Positions 22,376 through 34,633 of a DNA stretch of 64,000 nt are shown piece after piece (the stretch's first letter is position 1; every line of letters starts with the position of its first letter). The stretch lies in contig BSBN01001343.1 in assembly GCA_027924645.1 (NCBI GenBank), positions 1,860,001-1,924,000 of the forward strand. The letters are read 5' to 3'. Position numbers and translations under genes: made by a program. This stretch comes from Cunninghamia lanceolata. Lineage: Eukaryota; Streptophyta; Pinopsida; Cupressales; Cupressaceae. The notes under the pieces were generated by a model that did not search any database, had not been told where the DNA came from, and saw only the letters and a list, made by a program, of their open reading frames with translations.

Positions 22376-23590
22376 ATGGGTAAAAAGAATAGAATTAAGA
22401 TGTCAAATAAAGATGCTGATCAAAAGATGGTAAAACAAGCCTCAGTTGTGCCCAGCAGTGATTTGTTGCATTTGTCACCCTTGATAATTGATACAAAGAA
22501 TGGTCATGTAGTTGAGAATTTTGATAAATTTAATGAAAGAAAAGATGTCATTACTATTGAGACTAATGATGAAGATGAACAAGAATTTAATGAAGATATT
22601 TGTGAGGTTGATTTTGAAGGAGAGCTTCTATGTGCCCTGGATACAATTAAGCAACTTAGTAAAGAAAATAGAAGATTAAAAGATCAGCTTATACAAGAGA
22701 AAGAATTCAAGGACAAAGTTGTTTTAGATCTTGAAGAGGCAAGAAACCTGATTGTAGACTTGAAGAATCAAGCAGGTGAATCAGACAAATTGATTGTTAG
22801 TTTGAAGATAGAGGTTGAGAAAGCTAAGAAGATAATTGATGAAACAAAATCTGAGTTGGAGGCTAAAAAGGTTGAATGTCAAAAGCTAGAAAAAGAAATA
22901 ATTTCTTTAAGTAAAGAAATTGAGGATGCTAAGAAGCAATTAGAAAAGAATCTGAAATTTGAAGAGAGCACAAGCAAGTTAAATGAGATGTTGGGAAAAC
23001 AAAAACAACATGGAGATACTTTTGGACTTGGTTATGAAAAAGGAGAGTCTTCTAAAGCTAGAGATACTCATAGAAGAAAAATTGATCAGCCTGATGCTCC
23101 TGAAAGAAAAGTGAACAATCAAAGAAGAAGTATTGCACCTATAAGACAAGCTTACATGTACAGGTATAACTATTCATTTAATGGTTACTGTTATACTTGT
23201 AATCATTTTGGGCATAAAGCAGTTGATTGTAGAAGGAATACTAACCTTGTATGTTACAAGTGCAATAATGTTGGACACATACAAAGAAATTGTAAAGTGC
23301 ATAGAAGGTATGATCCTGTATGGAATCTTAACATGAATGATCAAAGGCACTATCAGTTATTTGATTATGATTGTAATATAGTCTATTATAATTGCAATAC
23401 TCTTGGTCATAAAGCACACAGTTGTAGGAAAGTTTCACCTGATTTGAAAAAGTGGAAAAGAAAAGAAACTGAAAAAGTCTGGAAGAAGAAAGAACCTGTA
23501 ATGGTTTGGAGACTGAAGCAAAAACAAAGTGAAAAGAAGGTAAATCCCAAACTTGTGCATCCAGCACAAGTTACATCATCATTTGCATAA
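22376..23590 (+). CDS. Gag-like protein, coiled coil plus three zinc knuckles
   Basis: A 404-residue open frame with no stops, starting at the first ATG after the primer site. Residues 75-205 are Lys/Glu/Leu-rich with heptad-like spacing, a likely long coiled coil. Near residues 263-278 is a CCHC knuckle (CYTCNHFGHKAVDC), near 283-298 a second (CYKCNNVGHIQRNC), and near 340-353 a third whose first Cys is Tyr (YYNCNTLGHKAHSC). The C-terminus is very basic. No protease, integrase or RT motifs are present, and the usual copia gag N-terminal domain is not recognisable. Knuckles of this kind bind RNA, so a packaging role is likely. The open frame and near-identical LTRs suggest recent activity in trans. 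Confidence 0.85.
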   Translation: MGKKNRIKMSNKDADQKMVKQASVVPSSDLLHLSPLIIDTKNGHVVENFDKFNERKDVITIETNDEDEQEFNEDICEVDFEGELLCALDTIKQLSKENRRLKDQLIQEKEFKDKVVLDLEEARNLIVDLKNQAGESDKLIVSLKIEVEKAKKIIDETKSELEAKKVECQKLEKEIISLSKEIEDAKKQLEKNLKFEESTSKLNEMLGKQKQHGDTFGLGYEKGESSKARDTHRRKIDQPDAPERKVNNQRRSIAPIRQAYMYRYNYSFNGYCYTCNHFGHKAVDCRRNTNLVCYKCNNVGHIQRNCKVHRRYDPVWNLNMNDQRHYQLFDYDCNIVYYNCNTLGHKAHSCRKVSPDLKKWKRKETEKVWKKKEPVMVWRLKQKQSEKKVNPKLVHPAQVTSSFA

Positions 23591-25395
23591 TAGATAGCAT
23601 GAAGTAAGGGGGAGTTGTTCATGTCCTATCAATTGACCCCAAGAAGTTTCAAGAAGGAGATCAGTTGATCTTGGTTTGTTTGTCATGCTTGCCTGAAACG
23701 TTTGAAATGAAGTTTCTGATGTTTTTTTTGTTTCAGTGTATGTTAGGTGTTCATGATCAGTGACATGATTAGTGGATCATTTAAAGTGTTCAAAAGCTCT
23801 CTGCACAAAGAGTTTGATAATGTTGTGACATTGATCCTATTTATATATTGTTTGATACTTACATGATTAAGTTGTTATGATGCTTTTGTTAAAGTGTTCT
23901 CAAGAAACTCTCACCTGCATTTGGTTTTGCAAAGTGGTATTATAGGAAGAGCTTGATGGTGAAGGTTGTGCAATCTTGATGGACTAGTTTGATTGATAAA
24001 GTCAAGAGGAAGGAGTTCACTCTTGTTGATTGCAGATGTGGTTATGTATATATCAGGTTTGACACTGTGTTGTAAAAGGTATCTTGTGCAGAACAAGAGG
24101 TTAGTTCAGATGGTCTTCATTCTTTGCCATGACAAAAAAGGGTGTGCAAGAATAGATTGGTTGCAGGATAATGGTTCATGTTGGAAGTCTTTGGCAAGGA
24201 CATCTCTTGTGTGTTATTCATGTCTTCATGGAGTGTAGTCTTTGCATGAAATTCAAATTCATATAATTCATTTCAAGGAGTCAGTTTGATGATCATATCT
24301 ATTACCTTGTTGAGTTATGTTTTATTGCATAAGTATTGAAGCTTTCAGGTGTTTTGGAGGTAGTGTTTCACTTGTTTCATTGATGATATTTCTCACTAAT
24401 ATGTTTCAGACAGAGCTCTTCAAGCTATGACATTATTGGTGATATCTTGTATTTCTTCAGAGGAAGTTAAAGGTATGTCTTGAATCAGCAGTAGCAGATG
24501 ATAATGTTCAAGCAAGGTTGGTCATATGTTGGTTTCAGGATTGTTATCACCATAAAATCATTACTTGTTCAAAGGTTAACAGGAATTTATGCCTTCAAAG
24601 TGTTCATAATTCAATGTGATTATAATTGTGCTATAACAATTTTTTCTATGGAGTTGGAGTTGTTCTCAGGGGGAGTTAATAAGAGGATTGAGTTGTCACT
24701 ATCATGGGAGATTTGAAAAGGTCTTATCAAAAGTGATCATCATGTCATCTTGAGTTGGGAACTGTGCGTTAAGGAATCTTCATGATTTTTGCCTACAAAA
24801 ATTGTTCATCAAAGAGTATTGGTGTGTTTATGATTTCTTTGCAAAGTGTTCAAGAAGTTGGTATTTGGTTGCAGAGATATGTCTTCTTCATTCTCATATT
24901 AGTATTGTGTCAAAAAGTGATATTATGTTGAAGAGAATTTCAGAGATTTGTTTGGCTTGAAGTTGTTGCATTATAATGCTCTTCATAATAAGAATGGTTC
25001 ATTACAAGAATGTCATAATATCCATTTCAATGTGTAATAATTTTGCTGAGAGCTTCTTGTCTTTATAGGAAAAGTTGATCGTGATGTCAAAAGGTGTTTG
25101 ATGGTGCCATGATTTTTCTTAGCATGGATAGTTTGATGTCAGTAATTAGATGGTTTACTTCAGGTTGATATGTTGCTTCAGGGCTAAGTCAGGAAGTGGA
25201 TCAGTGCTGAATTGAGTTGAGTTATGTTGGCTATTCTTGTCAGTGATTACCAGTGATATTTATGAGTAGTGATTTGTTTATGTACTTCAACACAGGGGGA
25301 CAAAATAGATTTGTGTCTTTGTCATAAGATGTCAAAAAGGGGGAGAAAGAGAAATTGCTTTATGGAGTTTTGATATCAATGACAAAGGGGGAGAT
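23591..25395 (+). other. Non-coding internal region of the gag-only element
   Basis: 1.8 kb without a convincing gene, where pol would normally be. It contains repeated GGGGGAG blocks near 23609, 24669, 25294, 25337 and 25387. No trace of RT or integrase motifs was found in either strand. Confidence 0.75.
25384..25395 (+). promoter_or_regulatory. Polypurine tract
   Basis: AAAGGGGGAGAT sits directly before the TGATGG start of the 3' LTR, matching the arrangement in copia C1 (AAAGAGGGAGAT before TGTTGC). Confidence 0.85.
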
Positions 25396-26565
25396 TGATG
25401 GTGACTGATTGTCATTGATGCCAAAAGGTGTTGTGTTCTCAGGATATCTTCAAAGTTGTTTCAGGATGGATTCTCATGTTTAGTATTCGTTCATATTTGA
25501 TCTTGTTTTGGGTTGATATTAAACATCTGAAGGTCACTAACAAGGAGATGCATATATAAGTTGGAACTATGAATATAATGATAAAGTTCAAAACTCAGAT
25601 TGATACAGAGTATTTTAATGCCAATGACTCATGGTCTCTGTATACACATGATTATGGTGTTGTTGTTGTCTTTACATTGACAGTGGCAGTTGACAGTAAC
25701 ATTGGATATGAAGAGTCATTTTGCAGGTTGTTAAATATTGAAAAAGTTTTAAGGAAGAAGGAATTTCAATGATCTTGCCAATCATGTTGCAGAGAAGAAA
25801 ATATATATGTATATATGATTTTATTTTTGCAGAGATTGAAGGGTTTTGTACAAAGAGGATAATGAAAATTTGGTTGAAGAAATTTGCAGATTGAAGGGTT
25901 TTGTGAATTAGAAAGGGCAATTGTATTTTATTTGAAGAAATGAAACATATAGAAGATGAAAGGTGAAAAGACATTCAACTTGTATAAAAATGTTTTTCAG
26001 GTGCATTGATGTGTGACTTGTAAGACAGAGATGAAACATACAGAGTAATGCAGTGTGGTTGAGAGGATCTGAAAAAGGATTGATTTTGAATAGAATGGCT
26101 ATTTGACAGACAAAGAAATGTTTTGTATTGAATGGAAACAGAGTATCCCTCTGATTTGTTTATTACTTCTGTTGGTGATTTGGTTTGCCAGTGAGGCACA
26201 GTATGCCAGTGAGGCTTGTGGTCAGTGAGACCTTTCAATTGTCAGTGAGACATAAAATTCAACTAGTGAGGCTTTGTAAGAAGTTTTTAAAGTTAAGACA
26301 GTGAGGCACTTCATGAGTGGTTTTTCTACCCAGAGAGGGTTTTCCACTCAAGGAATTTCTGTGTTATAATTTGTCTCTATGTGTGCATATTTGTGTTTTG
26401 TTTATAAGTTTTTGGTTCACAACTTTTCACTATCAGTCTTGTGCATATGAGCTCTATAGATCATTAATGTCTTTCTTTCTACTTGTTTTGTAAAGTTTGT
26501 AAAAAGTTAAGATCTTACACAACACTGATTCACCCCCCCTCTCAGTGTTGTCATTGACTCCTACA
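25396..26565 (+). mobile_element. 3' LTR of the gag-only element
   Basis: A direct copy of 21150-22299. It carries 22 extra bases around 26238-26262 (an additional CAGTGAGAC-type unit) and lacks 2 bp near 25935. Confidence 0.93.
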
Positions 26566-26570
26566 AGAAG
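26566..26570. repeat. Target site duplication AGAAG (right)
   Basis: Matches 21145-21149 exactly. Confidence 0.9.
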
Positions 26571-26874
26571 ACCTTATTACATACAATTGACTCAATCAAA
26601 ACAAAATTTTATTTTTTGACCCCTCTAGTTAGAAACCAAGACAACTAGAGACACCTATATTTTATACATTACCTAGATTTTATACATTATTCTCAGGATC
26701 AACTTCATCCATCACTTAGGTCTAACCCCATGAAGCATAACATGATGATGTAAAAAAGTGTATATGTGTAAAAATGCAACAGGAAATAAAAAAAGACAAA
26801 CCTTACAAATTAATGTGCATACTTACAACTCAATGTAACATGACTTTACAAAATCAATGTGAATACTTAAAAAA

Positions 26875-29800
26875 TTAATCCAATGAACCATCCAGGTCTC
26901 CTCTACTCTTTATTGTGTCAAGTATTGCTTCATGCTCAGACTCACACACCTTCCACAAGATTTTGTTCAAAGGTCTACCCCGATAATTTATCAAATGAAT
27001 ATTGGATGCCATGACAAGGTTCGAGTAATGAAGAATCTTCTGATGCGTGTCAAAGTCCTAAAATAACCAAACATTAACACTCTTATGTGGGTACCTTCTA
27101 AGCCATGTTCCAGTAATAACTGCTAAGCCTGTAGGGTATTTGATGTTTTCTCTATTTGTAACTGGGAACTCCAATTTCTTTGTGGCCTCAACATAATGAC
27201 ATAAGTAAAAATTTGTTCTCTCTTCATTATCTTCATCTGCAATAACTGCATATACGTGCCCTACATTGATATGTGTAGCAAATTAGATGAAATTAGTCAA
27301 CATTACAAAAACACTACAAAGTAAGATGATATTAGGAATTTCAAAAACTATGCAAATAGATATATTACCTGGTTGAACTAGATCTGATATGTGGTCAAAT
27401 TCAACTGATGATTCCATCTGTGTTAGTTCTAGTGTCATTGGGGGTTGATACATGTCAAGTGGGCTAAGATAACTTAACTACCATTCATCAACCCACTCCT
27501 TTGACTCGCACTCATCCCAAGCTTGAATTGTACAAGAAGAACAAAAGCATGATATCTTTTGCGTATGGATACTCCATGAACCTGTAATTGATCTTCTGAA
27601 AGAGTGCATCTGATTTGATCCTGTCAGTATACAACAGTCCTCATATGGTGCAATGTTAGTATCATCTATCAACCAAAAAAATCTATGAACTGAAGACTTA
27701 CCTTCATTACCTAGACCCATGGAAGCATTACACCACTTGACAATCAATTTTTCATCTGTCAACTTTGTATTGTCTTTATACTTTAACTCTTCTCATGCTA
27801 TGGCTCTTTTGATACATGCTCCTGCACCATCATGCTCCCCCTTTCCATGCCTGGCCTCACAAAAGTTCCACATATGTTGAATACCTATAAAATTATGCCT
27901 CCTACTCAGCCAATAGAAATTCTATAGTTCTTGAATTGTGATGCATAGTTATCTGACCATATGATATGCTGACTGAACGATATGCCCCTTCTCGCCAAAT
28001 CATTGTAGAACACCTGAAAGCAACCTTGCATGAACTCTATAGAATGCATGCGATCATCACTAATATAGAAATTATAAACCCTTATGATCTTTCTGTCATC
28101 CTCTGTACTATCATTTGCATGAATGAATGTGATGTGCACAAATTTAGAAACCTGTGTGGAGTTGTAATATTGTGATTGCACCTCACACTATGGCTGTAGA
28201 CTGTAGTCTCTGCAAAGTCGACGACTGAAACAATGTTACCAACCAGAAATGTGTCCTTGCATAACTTGAATTGCAAGTCCAACCATTGAGCTCTATGGGC
28301 ATGTCTTGCATACTCATACACTATGTTGTAATGAAATATAGGCATAAACTGATACACTAGAATCTTTTCAATAACCAATTCACACCTTTTTGCTTCTTTA
28401 CCATCTTTTGTATTGTATGCCACTGTTTTATACTTGCCAAACTCTACTAGTTTGTTTCCAACTGCATGTGTTCTTTCCATATGTTCACATATTGGCAAAT
28501 GTTGCAAGCCACTGCAATGATGACATGTGCCATCCAAGTATAATTTCTTGTAGAATATTTGACCTTCCTCTCTTTCACATAAAATTCTTGATATGAAGTC
28601 TCTTGAAGATGTTAGTGGGGCACATATGGCACAACCCTGTAAAACATTGTTAGTATGCATATCTAAACATATAGACCTATAAACATCAAATGGTTAAAAA
28701 AATCAATATGTAATCTACAACAAGTAGTGTGTGTGATTTATCTTGACATAGAAAGGTTTTAGCATTTCAAAATATCTTTGACAAATTTTAATTTGAGGAT
28801 ACTTCTCTAGAAATTTACCATAAAACTGTGTTTGAGTCTCATCCAAAAAAAGCTTTGGATGTGGGTCACAGTTCTGACTACCTATTCTCCTTCTTACCAC
28901 ATCCTTTTGATTCGAAGATACCCTTGTGTAATTCTTCCAAAAGTCTTCAATTAGTGATCTCAATGCTTCAACAATTGGTTTATCTTTTCATGGTAGTCTC
29001 CCCGAGAACGCCCATAATTCATTGGCATTAGTGTCCTCAATTCTTTGGCATCTTCCAATGGCTCTTGATAAATTTTTCCTATTAATTCTCAATTCTTGAC
29101 TCGTCTTTCTAATAAGACGAGCTTTCCTCATTTGACTACTTACTATAGTCGATGTAATCACATGTCATGTTGCATTACTATCTTTTGTGCATGAGGTGTT
29201 ACCCACACTTTCATACGCACTCATTAGATTCTTGACAATAGATTTTTCACTTGAAGCCTCTGATGTTCTCAACCCAAGAATCTTCATGATGGATCTATAC
29301 TTTATACTTCACATCATTTCAACGAATAGTTGACATCTTGCAGTCTCATTTAACTTTTCAAAGAACAATCTCCAAATCTTATGAGCATATCTTCTACAAG
29401 TGCATTTTGGAATCTTACCTTCCATTGGCTACAAAATATTCTCATCAATATCAATCAAATACTTTGGCTTTCTATGCAAAATTCTAGGTGGTGTTAAGTT
29501 AGGTAAATTCATCTCAACATTATGAATTTCATTAATATTTAAATGAGATGGGCTAGATGGCATACCTTCGATCGAAAATGGAATAGATGACATACCTTGA
29601 GGTTGAGGTGGGAATGATGGTGTACCTCCTTGATCACATGTGAGTGATGATGTACTCTCAACTTGAGATGTGGTAGATGGTGTCCCTACATGTTGACTTG
29701 TGGTAGAGGCGTGTCTCCAACTATGGTATTCAAATCTCTCGTAGCATGAAGTTTTTGCATTCATTCTCTTTGTGCCACCAATACAATATCTCTTTGTGAT

Positions 29801-29963
29801 GGTTGTGGTTCCTCTTCAATTGGCATGTCTTCATTTATCATGTCCAATTTCCTCTTCTCATGAAGTTCCCTCATAGCCACTATTTTCTTTGCATTCTTAG
29901 CTTCTATCTCTTCCTGTGTTGGTTTAATTCTTGATCGTTTCCTTAGAATGATGGAGAATTTGT
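26875..29963 (-). pseudogene. Gene B: transposase-like multi-exon gene, decayed
   Basis: Visible exons on the minus strand: 29963-28742, 28636-27369 and 27260-26875 (stop TAA at 26877-26875). The introns end in AG. One donor is GTAATA, and the other is mutated (AAG followed by ATAAAT). Exon 1 has a basic RKRSRIK segment, a Ser/Pro linker, a helix-turn-helix-like stretch (SQELRINRKNLSRAIGR) and YPQIKICQRYFEMLKPFYVK. Exon 2 has a Cys/His block (CHHCSGLQHLPICEH), then VVDFAE, WSDNYASQFKN and HGKGEHDGAGACIKRA. These three blocks resemble an uncharacterised family in animals and plants that I recall as having SDG..QYKN and HGKG..DG.GG..KR, where conserved Asp residues suggest an RNase H-fold transposase. 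Two or more frameshifts and several stops disable it. An upstream first exon is expected near 30700 but was not resolved. The catalytic function is inferred. Confidence 0.6.
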
Positions 29964-31146
29964 CTGTAGTATGATAAAGAGACCAATATTAGTTCCTAAT
30001 AAATGAATCCATACAAATAACTAAAATATATGTCATTCAACCCTTCATAGTAAATGTACATACAATCATCATGTAAAAGAGTAAATGTCACTCAACCAAA
30101 ATAGGTACAAAGCATGCAAAGCAAATTATTGCAGCCATGAAAAGAGTACATGGGACTTCATGCTTCAAAAGGTTGAGGCAGGCCCAATTTGACATGTTTG
30201 TTTTTACTAGGGCTACTAGGATTTGCAATTAAGAAGGTGTTTTGTTGGTACTAGGGATACTAGGATTTGGGTGGCTTGTGAAGGAATAGACAACAATTGT
30301 TGTGTCATGTGCATGTACAAATCATCATGAATAGGTGTATAAGGAATGTCCTAGCCCAAGATATGTGCATACAAATCATCATGTCATGTGCATACTTGTA
30401 TGATCTTGGCACCTATTCATTTGTATTTTAACTTGTTAATATGACAACATAATAGTGGGATTGTATTATTTTTATGTTGCAAGGATTTATTCTTGTATAG
30501 TTTGACATCATGGTATGTTAAGGTCTATTTATTACACATAATTATTAAAGAGCCCAAGTGTAGAATACATACATGGCATCATGTGAGATTGTAGGTTGCT
30601 TTCTTGATTGGGAATGTGTCTATTTTAAACATGTATGATAAAGCATGATAAAGTAATTTAAATAAAATTAAGGAAAATTTAAAGAACATGCATGTAAAGA
30701 CTTGACATACCTAAAAAATGAAGATTCGAATGGAGAGAGTACCCAATTATGTAGTGTTTTTTTCTTCTTGCATCAAACTCCTCAACAATTTGAGTTTTTC
30801 ACCACTTGCTTCCTTTTCAATTACTAACAACAATACTATTAACCAATCTCTAATATTAAATTCCTAAAATTGAATCACAATTAATATTGCAACACTACAA
30901 AAATTAAAACTTGAATAGATATATATCAAACTTGGTGTGAAAACTATGTTATTTCCTCCTTCTCAAGTTGGCAAAGAAGAAAAGGTGGTGGAAAGATCAT
31001 GCAAAGGTGGTAGAATGTGTAAAATGTGTATGTGAACTTCCCAATAGCATGGAAGCACTTCTTTTTTATCAGAGCATGTGCATAATCAACCTGAAAATAG
31101 AGCATGTGGTCTTGGATCACGGAGATCAACACTTTTTTACCATTTC
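29964..31146 (-). other. 5' region of gene B, no ORF resolved
   Basis: AT-rich DNA between the first visible gene B exon and palindrome P3. A possible donor AG/GTATGTC lies near 30712 on the minus strand. Two related phrases (ACTAGGGCTACTAGGATTTG near 30207, ACTAGGGATACTAGGATTTG near 30250) form a short repeat. No other gene is seen. Confidence 0.5.
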
Positions 31147-31202
31147 TATAGTAGGACAAAATGCGAGCACATTATAACGCGTTCGCATTTTGTCTTGCTA
31201 TA
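31147..31202. repeat. Palindrome P3 (28-bp arms)
   Basis: The left arm starts TATAGTAGGACAAAATGCGA and meets its complement at a TTA/TAA centre (31174/31175). Mismatches are few and lie mainly around the central ACA/CGC and the outer GTAGG. The core ATGCGAGCACATTA resembles palindromes P1, P2, P4 and P5. It lies at the 5' side of gene B. Confidence 0.8.
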
Positions 31203-31344
31203 GATTGATCCATAAATATTTGTGCCTATCTCACCTTCAATAGCACCTTTACAGTATCTCACCTCTAGTTCCATTAGCTCATGTTGTATATCTCACTTAT
31301 CTCTCCCCCTCACCTCTCTACCTCTCCCCTCGCTATGTCTCTCA
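31203..31344. other. Pyrimidine-rich spacer
   Basis: C/T-rich plus strand (CTCACCTCTCTACCTCTCCC and similar) leading into the telomere-like array. A similar C/T-rich stretch follows the second array at 36675-36740. Confidence 0.6.
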
Positions 31345-32725
31345 GTCACTCCTTCTCTACCTCAACCCTAAACCTTATCCCTAAACCCTAATCCCTCAAC
31401 CCTCAACCCTAATCCCTCATCCCTAAACCCTAAATACTATCCCTATTCCTAAACCCTTAATGGGCTGAATACTATACCTTAAACCCTAATCCCTTATCCT
31501 TAAACCCTCCAACCCTATCCCTAATCCTTATACCCTCGACACTCTACTTTAACCCTAATTCCTTGACCCTTAACCCTATCCCTAAACCCTCGACCCTCAA
31601 ACCTCAACCCTCAACCCTCAACATCAAACCCTAATCCCTCAATCCTTAACTCTAATCCCTTGACCCTTAATCCTATCCCTAAACCCTAAAGCCTCAACCC
31701 TCAACCCTCAATGTCAAATCCTAATCCCTAAACCCTTAATTCTAATCCCTCAACCCTAAACCCTATCCCTAAACCCTAAACACTATCCCTATTCCTAAAC
31801 CCTCAACAGGCTCAATACTATACCTTAAACCCTAATCCCTTATCCCTAAACCCTCCAACCCTATCCCTAATCCTTATACCCTTGACACTCTACTTTAACA
31901 CTAATCCCTCGACCCTCAACTCTATCCCTAAACCCTCGACCCTCGAACCCTTAACCCTCAACATCAAACCCTAATCCCTAAACCCTTAACTCTAATCCCT
32001 CGACCCTCAACCCTATCCCTAAACCCTAAAGCCTCAACCCTTAACATCAAATCCTAATCCCTCAATCCTTAACTCTAATCCCTCAACCCTAAACCCTATC
32101 CCTAAACCCTAAACACTATCCCTATTCCTAAACCCTCAATGGGCTTGATACTATACCTTAAACCCTAATCCCTTATCCCTAAGCCCTCCAACCCTATCCC
32201 TAATCCTTATACCCTCGACACTCTACTTTAACCCTAATCCCTCGACCCTCAACCCTATCCTTAAACCCTCGACCCTCGAACCCTCAACCCTTAATGTCAA
32301 ACCCTAATCCCTAAACCCTTAACTCTAATCCCTTGACCCTCAACCCTATTCCTAAACCCTAAAGCCTCAACCCTCAACCCTCAACGTCAAATCCTAATCC
32401 CTCAATCCTTAACTGTAATCCGTCAACCCTAAACCCTATCCCTAAACCCTAAACACTATCCCTATTCCTAAAACCTCAACAGACTCAATACTATACCTTA
32501 AAACCTAATCCCTTATCCCTAAACCCTCCAACCCTATCCCTAATCCTTATACCCTCGATGCTCTACTTTAACCCTAATCCCTCGACCCTCAACCTTATCC
32601 CTAAAGCCTCAACCCTTGAACCTCAACCCTTAACCCTCAACCCTCAATATCAAACCCTAATCCCTCAACCCTTAACTCTAATCCCTCGACCCTCAACCCT
32701 ATCCCTAAACCCTAAACCTTAAAGC

Positions 32726-32764
<39 letters not shown>

Positions 32765-33685
32765 ATGTCTAATCCTAATTCCTCAACCCTTAACTCTAAT
32801 CCCTCAACCCTAAACCCTATCCCTAAACCCTCAACACTATACCTTAAACCCTAATCCCTCAACCCTCAACCCTAAACCTTATCCCTAAACCCTAATCCCT
32901 CAACCCTCAACTCTAATCCATCATCCCTCAACTCTAATCCCTCATCCCTAAACCCAAAATGCTATCCCTATTCCTAAACCCTCAATGGGCTCAATACTAT
33001 ACCTTAAACCCTAATCCCTTATCTCTGAACCCTCCAACCCTATCCTTAATCCTTATACCCTTGACACTCGACACTATATCTTAAACCCTAATCCCTTAAC
33101 CCTCATCCCTAAAGCCTCAACCCTAAATCCTTAAACCTTCAACCCTAAACCCTATCCCTAATCCCTCTACCCTCGACACTCTTCTTTAACTCTAATCCCT
33201 TGACCATAAACCCTATCCCTAAACCCTCAACCCTCAACCCTTAACCCTCAACTCTCAACATTAAACCCTAATTCATCAACCCTAAACCCTAATCCCTCAA
33301 ACCTAAACCCTATCCATAAACCATCAACCCTCAACACTATACCTTAAACCCTAATCCCTATCCCTCAACCCTTAACCCTTAAAACTTAAACCCTATCCCT
33401 ACACCCTCAACACTCTACACTATATCTCAAGCCTTAAACCCTCATCCCTAAAGCCTCAACCCTCAATCCTTAAGCCTTCAACCCTAAACCCTATCCCTAA
33501 TTCATCTACCCTCAACACTCTACTTTAACCCTAATCCCTTGACCATCAACCCTATCCCTAAACCCTCAGCCCTCAACCCTCAACTCTCAACATTAAACCC
33601 TAATCTATCAACCCTAAACCCTATCCCTAAACCCTCAACCCTCAACACTATACCTTAAACCATAATCCATCAACCCTAAACCCAA
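31345..33685 (+). repeat. Degenerate telomere-like array (CCCTAAA variants) with higher-order period
   Basis: About 2.3 kb of heptamer-like units CCCTAAA, CCCTCAA, CCCTAAT, CCCTATC and CCTCGAC, all in one orientation. Above this lies a longer period. The marker phrase GGCTCAATACTATACCTTAA (or close variants) recurs at about 31463, 31809, 32142, 32482 and 32988, giving spacings of 346, 333 and 340 bp and one longer step. Perfect CCCTAAA runs are short, so this is not an active telomere. Confidence 0.9.
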
Positions 33686-34633
33686 CAAAACTTCTTTGCC
33701 TTATGTTAGGTTGTTAAACCCATCATTTTTGACACTCTTCTCTTAAAGATATCTGAGTTGCAAGAATATGTCAGAAAAATGGCTATGAACTTTTTTAATG
33801 TTAGTAATGTTATATGGCAAGTTTTTTTGGCCCATCTGGGGTTCATTATGCCAATAGTTGTACACACTATGAGAAAATCTTTGCATATGGTACATCCACA
33901 GTGAGTAATTAATAGTTGAAATTAGAAGGATGATCATTATGAGAAAAGCTTTGCATTGGGGTACATCTATGTTTCTTGTTGTCCACCCCGCACTTAGGGG
34001 AGGTATATTGTTATGAAACAGGCAAATAATCTCCCATTGTTTACTGGCTCTATCCAAAAGAACTACTAAACTTTTTTCTCTTGGTAATTGTGGAGGACAT
34101 TCACTTATTTTTGGCAACTCCTGCATTCCCAAACCATTACAAAAACTAAGTTATTTTAACCCAATAAATAGCTGATTGCATTGATTTAATACTCTACTAT
34201 ATTAAAGCTTAGCATTCACACAAATGTAGATGTTCATATTATAGAAGACTACACTATATTAGACTATTAGAGATCCCTCAGAAAAATGTAATAACAAAAC
34301 TGCTTTGCCTTATGATAGCTTACAATTAAACCCATTCTTTTTGACACTCTTCTCTTAATAAAGTAAGAGTAATAAGAATAGAAGGCAGAGAATTTGATCT
34401 TACTAGTATGCATGGTCAGTTTACATTCCATGACTTCATTTTCATTGAATAAAAATGTAAATATCTGATTTGAAAGGTGGGGCAGAGTTCACTATCATGT
34501 GCTTTTCTAGATGATAGGGTCCATAATGTCCAGGGTTCTTCAAAGAAAGGCTTGTAACATAATTAAGTTTTTTTTATATCAATCCTCTAGGTAAAGCTAC
34601 AATTCAAATGCCTACTTTGAAAGTTGAAATAAA
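33686..34633 (-). pseudogene. B3-domain gene fragment, second B3 exon and flanks
   Basis: On the minus strand 34132-33990 reads LPREKSLVVLLDRASKQWEI and then LFHNNIPPLSAGW, which fits the middle of a plant B3 DNA-binding domain (a basic strand, then W and the SAGW block). The rest of the domain is not seen, so it is truncated or continues in another exon. B3 proteins of the REM/VRN1 type bind DNA in the nucleus. Two related 65-bp stretches (33687-33760 and 34299-34365; TTTGCCTTATG ... TTTTTGACACTCTTCTCTTA) mark an internal duplication. It lies downstream of the B3 array at 34634-36285, in the same direction. Confidence 0.5.

Larger units (their letters stand above)
21150..26565 (+). mobile_element. 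Gag-only LTR retrotransposon (TR-GAG type), nearly intact
   Basis: 5416 bp with two long direct LTRs (1150 and 1170 bp), a primer-binding site, one gag-like ORF, a polypurine tract and no pol. A perfect 5-bp target duplication AGAAG flanks it (21145-21149 and 26566-26570). LTRs differ by scattered substitutions, a 2-bp indel and a 22-bp indel, suggesting a fairly recent insertion. It must be mobilised by enzymes of another element. Copia affiliation is inferred from the primer site, the CCHC knuckles and LTR motifs shared with C1. Confidence 0.92.

Noticed and set aside
31345..33685. Short repeats with spacers, superficially CRISPR-like
   Set aside because: The repeats are contiguous degenerate heptamers (CCCTAAA type) with a 340-bp superstructure in plant DNA; there are no constant repeats with unique spacers and no cas genes.
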